DNA of 26,965 nt from Bacteroidales bacterium UBA2861 (lineage in GTDB: Bacteria > Bacteroidota > Bacteroidia > Bacteroidales > UBA932): contig DEFD01000015.1 in NCBI GenBank assembly GCA_002350615.1, positions 1 to 26,965 on the forward strand. Reading direction: 5' to 3'. Below, in pieces: positions 16,902 through 23,941 of this stretch; the first letter of the stretch is position 1; each line of letters opens with the position of its first letter. A model generated the notes under the pieces. It had not been told where the DNA came from. It saw only the letters and a program-made list of their open reading frames with translations, and did no database searches. The position numbers and the translations under genes were made by a program.

Positions 16902-18338
16902 TTAATTATTTGGCATAAAGGTTTTTACTTTGAAGGATTCGGCGATGAGACTTCTCATCTCCCAACGGTCCTTTACCAGGCCTGCCGCTTTCGCCTGTAT
17001 CATGACATTGCCCACGGCAGTAGCTTCGGTGGGGCCGGCAATGACTGGGATGCCGCATGCATCGGCGGTCCATTGATTCAGCAAGTCGTTGGCGCTGCCG
17101 CCTCCGATGATATGCAGTCTGTCTATTTTGAAGGGAGCGAAGCCCTGGAGCATGCCGAGGACTTCCTTGTAACGCTCTGCAAGGGAATGGTAGATGCAGG
17201 AAACCGCCTGGGCGTCGCTGAGATTCTTCACTTCGTTCAGAATGACTGCTTTGTCGTCATGAGCGGAGCGGAGTATTTCCTCCACCATGTTGCCAGGGTT
17301 GGCGAAACGGGGATCGTCAGGGTTGATGCGGCCGGGGAACGAGGCCTCGGATTGGGCCATAGCCACCAATTCAGGGTAGCTGTAGTCTTTCCCTTCCGCC
17401 TTCCAGGCATTCCGGCACTGCTCTATGAGCCACATGCCGGTGATGTTCTTCAGAAAGCGGGTGGTCCCTTCGATACCGCCCTCGTTGGTGAAGTTCAGGC
17501 GGGTTGATTCAGCGTTGATTACGGGTGCAGGGATCTCGATTCCCATCAGGCTCCAGGTGCCGCTCGACAGATAGGCGAACTTGTCGTTTTCGGCCGGGAC
17601 GGCGGCGATGGCGGAAGCCGTGTCATGTCCCGCTACTGCGACCACCGGCACCTGAGGAATGCCGCAGGCTTCGGCTATCTCCTTGCGGAGATTCCCGACG
17701 ATGGCCCCTGGCTGGGTGACGGGCAGGAGGATATCGGTCCGGATCCCCAGCCTGTCCAGCAGCGCCTTGTCGAACTGCCGGGAGGTCTGGTCCATCATCC
17801 CGGAAGTGGAGGCGATGGTGTATTCGCAGACTTTGTTTCCAGTAAGCATATAGGAAAGCAGATCGGGGATGAACAGGATCTTGTCCGCATGCCGGAGCGG
17901 GGCGAAGCCTTCCTTTTGCTGGGCATACAGCTGGAAGATGGAGTTGAAATTCATGATCTGTATGCCTGTGGCGCCGTACAGTTCCTCACGCGGGACGCTT
18001 TTGAACAACTCTTCCGGAATGCCGTCGGTATAAGGGTCGCGGTATGCGCGCGGGCTGCCCAGCAGGGAACCGTCGTCGGCCACGAATCCGAAATCCACGC
18101 CCCAGGTGTCGATACCTATGGAATCAATCCGCACGCCTTCGCGGCCAAGCTGCCCGAGGCACTTGCAGAAGTGGTCATATATGGCGAGGATGTCCCAATA
18201 ATACTTGCCGCCGAGTTCGATTATGCCGCTGGGAAAACGGTACACTTCCTTCATTGTGAAGGAACCGCCGGAGAACGTGGCCAGGACCGCACGCCCTGAG
18301 GTCGCGCCGCAGTCGAAAGCCAGGAATGTTTTTGACAT
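16902..18338 (-). CDS. rhaB: Rhamnulokinase with in-frame REP-derived insertion
   Basis: A 478-residue FGGY-family kinase that phosphorylates L-rhamnulose with ATP. The N-terminal phosphate loop FDCGATSGRAV (8-18), the DTWGVDFG motif (77-84), GHDTASA (237-243), the sugar-kinase TWSLMG segment (261-266) and the C-terminal GGGSANDLLNQ (412-421) are all typical of RhaB. Residues 357-374 (RSAHDDKAVILNEVKNLS) do not look like the family; this segment is encoded by a REP-like palindrome (17220-17280) sitting in a linker that is normally shorter and different. The frame stays open, so the enzyme may still function. It is the first gene of the operon, directly downstream of a -7 box at 18362-18369. 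Confidence 0.93.
   Translation of the reverse strand: MSKTFLAFDCGATSGRAVLATFSGGSFTMKEVYRFPSGIIELGGKYYWDILAIYDHFCKCLGQLGREGVRIDSIGIDTWGVDFGFVADDGSLLGSPRAYRDPYTDGIPEELFKSVPREELYGATGIQIMNFNSIFQLYAQQKEGFAPLRHADKILFIPDLLSYMLTGNKVCEYTIASTSGMMDQTSRQFDKALLDRLGIRTDILLPVTQPGAIVGNLRKEIAEACGIPQVPVVAVAGHDTASAIAAVPAENDKFAYLSSGTWSLMGIEIPAPVINAESTRLNFTNEGGIEGTTRFLKNITGMWLIEQCRNAWKAEGKDYSYPELVAMAQSEASFPGRINPDDPRFANPGNMVEEILRSAHDDKAVILNEVKNLSDAQAVSCIYHSLAERYKEVLGMLQGFAPFKIDRLHIIGGGSANDLLNQWTADACGIPVIAGPTEATAVGNVMIQAKAAGLVKDRWEMRSLIAESFKVKTFMPNN
17220..17280. repeat. REP-like palindrome inside rhaB
   Basis: The + strand begins GAGATTCTTCACTTCGTTCA and continues GAATGAC; after a short spacer comes an imperfect inverted copy, GTCATGAGCGGAGCGGAGTA. 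Read on the - strand it encodes SAHDDKAVILNEVKNL, a peptide I know as the spurious translation of an interspersed repeat common in Bacteroidetes and other genomes. It is read in frame without a stop in rhaB. I saw no second copy in the window. Confidence 0.75.
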
Positions 18339-18361
18339 TGAGGAAACTTCGTTTATTGAAA

Positions 18362-18369
18362 CAAATATA
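18362..18369 (-). promoter_or_regulatory. -7 promoter box of the rha operon
   Basis: On the - strand the bases read TATATTTG, a match to TAnnTTTG, 23 bases before the rhaB start codon. There is no convincing TTTG box upstream, which fits a promoter that needs an activator such as the divergent AraC protein. I could not identify a binding site with confidence in 18370-18449. Confidence 0.6.
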
Positions 18370-18449
18370 AGCTGGTTTGTAATAATGTATAATTAGGTTT
18401 TTGAAATCGGAACTTTGATTTTTGATAAAATAGCATTAAATTGGCTTCC

Positions 18450-19370
18450 ATGACCGATTCTTTGCATTTGAAGTACCTGGCTATCAGCGAAAGCGACTAC
18501 CGATGGGGACTGGCCGTCAACGCGGTCGGCTATCAGGATGTCCAGCCCGGAGCGGCTTATCCTCCGGGGAATCATCCCTCGCGCTACCTCTTCGCTCCGG
18601 AACGGGGCAGGGTACTGGATGAATATCAGCTTCTGTACATTACACGCGGGCAGGGGAGTTTCGCAAGCGCGTCGCATCCGCAGACGGCAGCCCTTTCCAA
18701 GGGATCTGTCTTCCTTTTGTTCCCCGGAGAGTGGCACACATATTCTCCGGATCCGGGTACAGGCTGGAAGGAATACTGGATTGGATTCCGCGGGAGCATC
18801 ATGGATGCCTGGATGGATGGCGGCTTTTTTATGCGGGAGCGTCCGATATGGCATATAGGGCTGCACGATGATGTGGCCCGTTTGTATCTTGAGGCGATCC
18901 AAGTGGCGGACGGACAGAAATCCTGCTTCCAGCAAAGGCTCGGGAGCATCGTGGCGCATCTTCTGAGTCTGGCCCGTTTCTACGCAAGGAACGCTGAGTT
19001 CACGGAATCGGCCCAGCAGATAAACAGGGCTAAAATCATCATCGCGGAGCAATACAGAACCATTTATCCTGAGGAAGTGGCCTCCCAGATCTGTATGGGA
19101 TACAATAATTTCCGGAAGGTATTTAAGGACTATACGGGGTTCTCTCCGGCAAAATATATCCAGATGGTCCGCTTGAACAAGGTCAAGGAAGCGCTGACCA
19201 ACACTGATCTTCCATCAAGCCGGATCGCCTTCGAAGCCGGTTATGACAATGAAGATTACTTCTATACCCTGTTCCGCCGCCATACCGGTATGACGCCGAT
19301 GGAATATCGCTCCTTTACCCAGGGGCAGTCGATCAGGATTTCCCCGGATGTATTATCTTTGCAGAAGTAA
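18450..19370 (+). CDS. AraC-family regulator, likely of rhamnose genes
   Basis: A 306-residue regulator with an N-terminal cupin-like sensing domain (about 10-150; contains VFLLFPGEWHTYSPD) and a C-terminal double helix-turn-helix (about 205-290; ends with FEAGYDNEDYFYTLFRRHTG and MTPMEYRS, the AraC signature). An in-frame TTG exists at 18441, but the ATG at 18450 is preferred. It is divergent from rhaB, with about 110 bases between, so control of the rha operon in response to L-rhamnose is a good inference; Bacteroides rhamnose loci are known to use an AraC-type activator (RhaR). The symbol is left empty because orthology is not proven. Confidence 0.88.
   Translation: MTDSLHLKYLAISESDYRWGLAVNAVGYQDVQPGAAYPPGNHPSRYLFAPERGRVLDEYQLLYITRGQGSFASASHPQTAALSKGSVFLLFPGEWHTYSPDPGTGWKEYWIGFRGSIMDAWMDGGFFMRERPIWHIGLHDDVARLYLEAIQVADGQKSCFQQRLGSIVAHLLSLARFYARNAEFTESAQQINRAKIIIAEQYRTIYPEEVASQICMGYNNFRKVFKDYTGFSPAKYIQMVRLNKVKEALTNTDLPSSRIAFEAGYDNEDYFYTLFRRHTGMTPMEYRSFTQGQSIRISPDVLSLQK
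19354..19361 (+). promoter_or_regulatory. -7 promoter box for the exported hydrolase gene
   Basis: TATCTTTG matches TAnnTTTG and lies 20 bases before the ATG at 19382, inside the last codons of the upstream AraC gene. The hydrolase gene may therefore have its own promoter besides read-through. Confidence 0.5.
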
Positions 19371-19381
19371 ATCGCAGCGAT

Positions 19382-20458
19382 ATGAAGCCTTTTATTACCC
19401 TTACCATGGCAGCCATGATGCTGCTTGCCTGTAAATCAAACACAAACGAGAATATGAGTACACTGAAACTTACCGAGGAGTGGGACAAGACATTCCCCAA
19501 ATCCGAACTTGTAAACCACAGCAAGGTCACCTTCCATAACCGTTATGGCATCGAGCTGGCGGCGGATATGTATGTGCCCAAGAATAAAGAGGGAAAGCTT
19601 CCCGCGATTGCGGTGAGCGGTCCCTTCGGTGCGGTGAAGGAGCAGTCCAGCGGCCTTTATGCCCAGCATATGGCGGAGCGCGGATTCCTTACCATCGCCT
19701 TCGACCCCTCTTTTACCGGTGAATCCGGAGGCGAACCCCGCAGGATGGCCTCTCCTGACATCAATACCGAGGATTTCCTTGCGGCGGTGGACTACCTTTC
19801 CACATGCGGGCTGGCGGATCCGGAGCGCATCGGCATCATCGGCATTTGCGGCTTTGGCGGCATGGCTGTCAATGCGGCAGCGCTTGATCCCCGCATCAAG
19901 GCTACGGTTGCCTCTACCATGTATGATATGAGCAAGGTGAACGTCGAAGGCTATTTCGCCAGCGAAGATACTCCCGCGCAGCGTCAGGAGAAGCGTCGCG
20001 CCCTGGCCGCCCAGCGCACTAAGGATTATGCGTCAGGAACTTATGAGCGTGCGGGTGGCGTAGTCGATCCTCTTCCTGAGGATGCGCCCTGGTTCGTCAA
20101 GGACTACCATGCTTATTACAAGACTCCCCGCGGCTATCACAAGCGCAGCGGCAACTCCAACGACGGCTGGAATGTTATCGGTTGCCAGAGTTTCCTGAAC
20201 CAGCCCCTTCTGGCCTGGGCCGGAGAGATTGAGGCTCCTGTCCTTCTGATCCACGGAGAGAAGGCTCACAGCCGCTATTTCAGCGAGTATGCCTTCGAGC
20301 GCATGACCGGAAAACATGTGGTCGGGGAAAGTGCAAAAGAAGGCAACAAAGAGCTCCTTATCATCCCGGGTGCCTCCCATGTGGACCTTTACGACGATGT
20401 CGCCGGCGTGATTCCTTACGACAGGCTTGAGCAGTTTTTCACCACAAATCTCAGGTAG
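19382..20458 (+). CDS. Alpha/beta hydrolase lipoprotein, Cys nucleophile elbow
   Basis: A 358-residue alpha/beta hydrolase with a lipoprotein signal (MKPF...MLLAC, Cys17). The fold is recognisable from VSGPFGAVKEQSSGLYAQ (78-95), the FDPSFTGESGG loop (107-117), the nucleophile elbow GICGFGG (154-160) with Cys156 where most family members have Ser, the HGEKAHSR segment (291-298) and the catalytic-His segment PGASHVDLYD (329-338). This pattern resembles the E. coli YcjY / dienelactone-hydrolase-like group. The substrate is unknown. An internal ATG (Met25) would give a cytoplasmic form. It lies 11 bases after the AraC gene on the same strand. Confidence 0.75.
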   Translation: MKPFITLTMAAMMLLACKSNTNENMSTLKLTEEWDKTFPKSELVNHSKVTFHNRYGIELAADMYVPKNKEGKLPAIAVSGPFGAVKEQSSGLYAQHMAERGFLTIAFDPSFTGESGGEPRRMASPDINTEDFLAAVDYLSTCGLADPERIGIIGICGFGGMAVNAAALDPRIKATVASTMYDMSKVNVEGYFASEDTPAQRQEKRRALAAQRTKDYASGTYERAGGVVDPLPEDAPWFVKDYHAYYKTPRGYHKRSGNSNDGWNVIGCQSFLNQPLLAWAGEIEAPVLLIHGEKAHSRYFSEYAFERMTGKHVVGESAKEGNKELLIIPGASHVDLYDDVAGVIPYDRLEQFFTTNLR

Positions 20459-20491
20459 TAGCAGTTGATTATTAAACTTTGCGCCCCGATA

Positions 20492-21412
20492 ATGCGGGCG
20501 CAGGTTTTGGCAGAAGGTATCGACATAAGGAAAAGGCGGCTGGCAGGGTATCTGGCCGGTTTCATCGCAGGGGTCTCCTACGGGACCAATCCGCTGTTTG
20601 CCAAGCCCCTGCTGGAGAGTGGCGTCCCGGTGCTTGTCATGCTGTTTTTCCGCTATGGCATATCAGCGGCCATCCTGGCCGTGTGGATGCTTGCGAAACG
20701 GGAGAGGCTCCTGGTCAAAGGAAACGAAATCGCCCTTCTCGCATTCCTGGGCGTCCTGTTTGCATGCAGTAGCATCTTCCTGTTCTTCTCCTACGGATTC
20801 ATCCCGTCGGGGCTGGCCACTACTCTGGTATATCTTTATCCGGTATTTGTCGCCCTCATCATGGTCTTCCTGAGGTACTATCCCAGCTGGCAGACCTGGC
20901 TCTCCATCATCGCCACTTTCGGGGGCATCCTGCTGCTGTCCAGCCCGACACCGGGGGCCTCCATCCGGCTTCCAGGCATCATCCTGGCCGTCGCTTCGGC
21001 CCTGAGTTACGCATTCTACCTTGTCATCGTGAACCGGAGCAGACGCATCAGGAATGTCTCCGAGCATACTCTTACCCTTTATGCACTGCTGACAGGGGCT
21101 GCCCTTTTTGCGATTATCCGGGCCTTTCAGGGCGGAAGCATCACGGAAGGTATCAACACCGTCGCCGACTGGGGCAATCTCGTAGGCCTTGCAATAGTCC
21201 CGACTATGATCTCCCTGCTCACCCTGGCGGTGTCCTCCCGCTATATCGGCCCTACAAAGACTTCCATCCTCGGTGTCTTTGAACCGTTGACGGCGATCCT
21301 GATAGGGACACTCCTCTTCGGAGAGCCGATGACGCTGAAAATGGGAATCGGCATCGCCGTCTGTGTCGGCGCCGTGGTCTTCATGATTCTCAGGCCCGGC
21401 AAGCAGAATTGA
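20492..21412 (+). CDS. EamA/DMT-family transporter
   Basis: A 306-residue inner-membrane protein with about ten transmembrane segments in two EamA-like halves. The first half starts GYLAGFIAGVSYGTNPLFAK, and the second ends in SILGVFEPLTAILIGTLLFG, the typical EamA end of helix 9/10. Its substrate is unknown; the family exports or imports amino acids, nucleotides, sugars or other metabolites. An in-frame TTG at 20465 exists, but the AAACTTTG sequence just after it resembles a -7 box, so the ATG at 20492 is preferred. It follows the hydrolase by 33 bases. Confidence 0.88.
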   Translation: MRAQVLAEGIDIRKRRLAGYLAGFIAGVSYGTNPLFAKPLLESGVPVLVMLFFRYGISAAILAVWMLAKRERLLVKGNEIALLAFLGVLFACSSIFLFFSYGFIPSGLATTLVYLYPVFVALIMVFLRYYPSWQTWLSIIATFGGILLLSSPTPGASIRLPGIILAVASALSYAFYLVIVNRSRRIRNVSEHTLTLYALLTGAALFAIIRAFQGGSITEGINTVADWGNLVGLAIVPTMISLLTLAVSSRYIGPTKTSILGVFEPLTAILIGTLLFGEPMTLKMGIGIAVCVGAVVFMILRPGKQN

Positions 21413-21442
21413 CCCTTGCCCGGAAATCCGGTTGTTTCAATT

Positions 21443-21466
21443 TCAGGAATTTCGATAATTTCCTGA
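21443..21466. terminator. Possible weak hairpin terminator after the EamA gene
   Basis: TCAGGAA (21443-21449) and TTCCTGA (21460-21466) form a 7-bp stem with a 10-base loop. No T-run follows on the + strand (GAAAAATCG). It is a candidate only. Confidence 0.3.
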
Positions 21467-21531
21467 GAAAAATCGATAACGGGACATTTGGCGAAAACAC
21501 CGATCTTTGCATCTGTTAATTGATAACAGCT

Positions 21532-22050
21532 ATGGCAAAGACACTTATCGCATTCTATTCCCGCCGCGGGCAGAATTATGTTGACGGAAGCATCCGCAAC
21601 CTCGCAAAGGGCAATAACGAAGTTATCGTAGAGAAGATCAAGGCGCAGCTCCCCGATGCCGATGTTTTCCAGATAGACACCGTAAAGAAGTACTCTCCGG
21701 ACTATATGGTCTGCATTGACGAAGCCAAGGAGGAGCTTCGTGCCAAGGCCCGTCCCGAACTTACGGCCAAAGTGGAGAATATGGATCAGTACGATACCAT
21801 CATCCTGGGCTATCCCAATTGGTGGGGCCTTCCGCCCATGGCCATATTCACTTTCCTGGAGAGCTACGACTTCACCGGAAAGAAGATCGTTCCGTTCTGC
21901 TCCCATGAGGGTAGCGGCCTCGGCGGCAGCATCCGTCAGATCAAGATGACGGTTCCTGATGCCAATCTCACAGCCGGAGTAGCCATCCATGGAGCCGCCG
22001 CCTCCCATTGCGACCGTGAAGTGAAACTCATCCTTGAACAAGCCAGATAG
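21532..22050 (+). CDS. Flavodoxin, cytoplasmic
   Basis: A 172-residue flavodoxin-fold protein without signal peptide, expected to bind FMN and carry electrons. The phosphate-binding loop is YSRRGQN (near residue 10-16), and conserved segments DTIILGYPNWWGLPPMAIFT (about 85-104) and PFCSHEGSGLGGS are those of the Bacteroidetes-type flavodoxin family. The ATG at 21532 was preferred to a TTG at 21520. It is followed four bases later by a paralogue with a signal peptide, with the same segment order along its whole length, so the two arose by duplication. Confidence 0.88.
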   Translation: MAKTLIAFYSRRGQNYVDGSIRNLAKGNNEVIVEKIKAQLPDADVFQIDTVKKYSPDYMVCIDEAKEELRAKARPELTAKVENMDQYDTIILGYPNWWGLPPMAIFTFLESYDFTGKKIVPFCSHEGSGLGGSIRQIKMTVPDANLTAGVAIHGAAASHCDREVKLILEQAR

Positions 22051-22054
22051 TACT

Positions 22055-22618
22055 ATGAAACGCGTCATCTTTTCGACAATCCTTGCCCTTGCGGCCCTGT
22101 CCGCATCGGCCCAGACACTCGTGGTTTATTATTCCCGCACTGGGCAGAATTATACCTCCGACGGCATCGTGGACCTGAAGGTGGGCAATACCGCCGTCAT
22201 TGCAAAGCAGATTCAGAAGCTCACCGGAGCCGATATCTTCGAATTGGAAACCGTCAAACAGTACGCAGCCGACTACCATGAATGTACGCGGGAAGCCAAG
22301 GAGGAACTGAATGCCAAGGCACGCCCTGCGCTGAAAGCCGATATCGACATCTCAAAATATGACACCATCTACCTCGGCTGGCCCTGCTGGTGGGGAACAT
22401 ACCCCATGTGCGTGGCAACATTCCTGGAGGCTCACGACTGGACCGGTAAGACCGTGATTCCGTTCACTACCCACGAGGGGAGCGGTTTCGGCAGCGGGCT
22501 TCGTGACCTCAGGGCGGCCATTCCTGCCGCAACGGTAAAGAAGGGCCTCTCCATCCAAGGTTCAAAGGTGAAAACCGCCGGTAAGCAGATCGAAGAATTT
22601 TTAAAATGGTACAACTGA
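22055..22618 (+). CDS. Flavodoxin with signal peptide, exported
   Basis: A 187-residue flavodoxin preceded by a standard Sec signal peptide (MKRVIFSTILALAALSASAQ, cleavage after residue 20). The mature part matches the upstream flavodoxin: YYSRTGQN phosphate loop, YDTIYLGWPCWWGTYPMCVA, and IPFTTHEGSGFGSGLRDL. It would act in the periplasm. Flavodoxins are usually cytoplasmic, so the partner and the way FMN is supplied are unclear. The ATG at 22055 (with MKR) is preferred to an in-frame TTG at 22034. Gap to the first flavodoxin gene: 4 bases. Confidence 0.86.
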   Translation: MKRVIFSTILALAALSASAQTLVVYYSRTGQNYTSDGIVDLKVGNTAVIAKQIQKLTGADIFELETVKQYAADYHECTREAKEELNAKARPALKADIDISKYDTIYLGWPCWWGTYPMCVATFLEAHDWTGKTVIPFTTHEGSGFGSGLRDLRAAIPAATVKKGLSIQGSKVKTAGKQIEEFLKWYN

Positions 22619-22647
22619 ATGACCGACAAAGAGCAAATCGCGGCCCT

Positions 22648-23667
22648 TCACGGCAGTTCCGGCAAATCATCTCTGTCCATGAGCCTGTCAAAGTCGGACT
22701 GGAAGAGGCGGTCCTGGATGACGCGGTATTTCTCGAATTCGGTTTCGGCGAATTCTTTGGCGTAGTCTGCGGAGACGTGGCCGGCAGTATCAAGGATGGG
22801 GTCTCCGCTAGCATTCAGGAAGATGTCCACACGGTTTGCCCAGTCTTCCATTGTCATCGGGATGTGGCGGTTAGCCATGCGCTCTGCAAGATCCAAGAGG
22901 GCGTTGACAAGGTGCCCCATATCATCCAGCTCGGATTCCTTGAGGTAATTCTTGGCAATGCTTACATCGGTTTTGACAATCTTGCCAGAGGGGGCGTTCT
23001 CCCAAGAGGTAAGGCCCATATGTTCCTTTTCTGCACTAGCCCTCTCCACAATCAGTTCCGCAGCCGTGTGGCCGTGGACGGCAAAATGGATCTTGTTCTG
23101 GATGCGTTTGTAGAAGAGCCGAGTTGTAGGTGCGTCTTTGTTGTAGTCGATGGCTGTGGCGTAGATGTCGGTAATCTTTTGGTACGCGCGGCGCTCACTG
23201 AGACGGATTTCCCTGATTTCGGCCAACAGGTGCTCAAAATAGTCCTCTCCCAGGAAGGAACCGTTCTCCATTCGCTTTTTGTCAATTACATAGCCACGAA
23301 TGGCAAATTGACGAAGGACATAGGTGCACCACTGGCGGAACTGGGTGGCTCGGATGCTATTTACGCGGTATCCGACACTGATAATGGCGTCGAGATTATA
23401 GAACTGCGTCTGGTAGTTCTTGCCGTCGGAGGCAGTTGCCGAGATTTTCTCGGTAACTGATTCTTTCTTTAATTCTCCGGATGCAAAGATGTTCTTGAGA
23501 TGAAGGCCTATGTTGTCTGTAGAACAGTCAAACAGGATAGACATAGCCTTCTGGGTGGCCCAGATGGTTTCGTTGTGATAGACCACTTCCACACCCTGGG
23601 ATTTGTCCTGGGCTTGGAATATGAGGAATTCGGCGGTGCTGTTGCGTATGGTGAGCTTCTTTTCCAT
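22648..23667 (-). CDS. RhuM-family protein
   Basis: A 339-residue protein of the RhuM family (virulence-protein RhuM, named from Salmonella SPI-3, function unknown). Recognisable are the N-terminal ETIWATQKAMSILFDCSTDN, the LDAIISVGYRVNS segment and RATQFRQWCTYVLRQFAIRG, all characteristic of the family. Such genes are often found in mobile or defence-associated regions; the molecular role is not established. It is convergent with the flavodoxin gene pair (29 bases between the stops) and has its own -7 box 97 bases upstream. Confidence 0.88.
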   Translation of the reverse strand: MEKKLTIRNSTAEFLIFQAQDKSQGVEVVYHNETIWATQKAMSILFDCSTDNIGLHLKNIFASGELKKESVTEKISATASDGKNYQTQFYNLDAIISVGYRVNSIRATQFRQWCTYVLRQFAIRGYVIDKKRMENGSFLGEDYFEHLLAEIREIRLSERRAYQKITDIYATAIDYNKDAPTTRLFYKRIQNKIHFAVHGHTAAELIVERASAEKEHMGLTSWENAPSGKIVKTDVSIAKNYLKESELDDMGHLVNALLDLAERMANRHIPMTMEDWANRVDIFLNASGDPILDTAGHVSADYAKEFAETEFEKYRVIQDRLFQSDFDRLMDRDDLPELP

Positions 23668-23763
23668 AGTTGATTGCTATTTCGTGAGTTCCTGGTCGTC
23701 ACTCTGACAGTATTTGGTGCTGAGGTCAACGTGGGAGCCTTTCTGCTCTAAACATTAAACAAC

Positions 23764-23771
23764 CAAATATA
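23764..23771 (-). promoter_or_regulatory. -7 promoter box for the RhuM gene
   Basis: On the - strand the bases read TATATTTG, matching TAnnTTTG, 97 bases before the RhuM start codon, giving a leader of about 85-90 bases. No clear TTTG box lies upstream. Confidence 0.5.
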
Positions 23772-23905
23772 GCGATTTTACGCGAGTTTTCCTTTGGTTA
23801 GAAGCTTTTTCAGCTGACGATTGTCCATAAAGGCACGCAAGTGCGGTCGTAACCGTCAGGATGTGGGTGGCGCTGAGCCATGCCCCAAGCAATAGCCCCA
23901 GAAAT

Positions 23906-23936
23906 TTTGATAAGCGATGAATCTTCCGTACCTTCG
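23906..23936 (+). promoter_or_regulatory. Promoter of the second AraC regulator gene
   Basis: TTTG (23906-23909) is followed after 19 bases by TACCTTCG (23929-23936), one change from TAnnTTTG. The ATG follows five bases later, so the message may be nearly leaderless. The remaining part of 23668-23941 holds no convincing gene. Confidence 0.4.
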
Positions 23937-23941
23937 TTGGT

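Noticed and set aside
15931..16905. Open frame of 324 codons on the + strand opposite rhaA
   Set aside because: Overlaps the full length of a canonical L-rhamnose isomerase and resembles no known protein.
20465..20491. TTG start of the EamA transporter gene
   Set aside because: A promoter-like AAACTTTG lies just after it, and the ATG at 20492 gives a normal N-terminus.
21487..21509. Promoter before the first flavodoxin gene (TTTG ... GATCTTTG)
   Set aside because: The -7-like box has one mismatch and the spacing to the TTTG is only 11 bases, too short for the consensus.
22606..23460. Open frame of 284 codons on the + strand opposite the RhuM gene
   Set aside because: Antisense shadow; the RhuM-family protein on the - strand has clear family motifs and its own promoter box.
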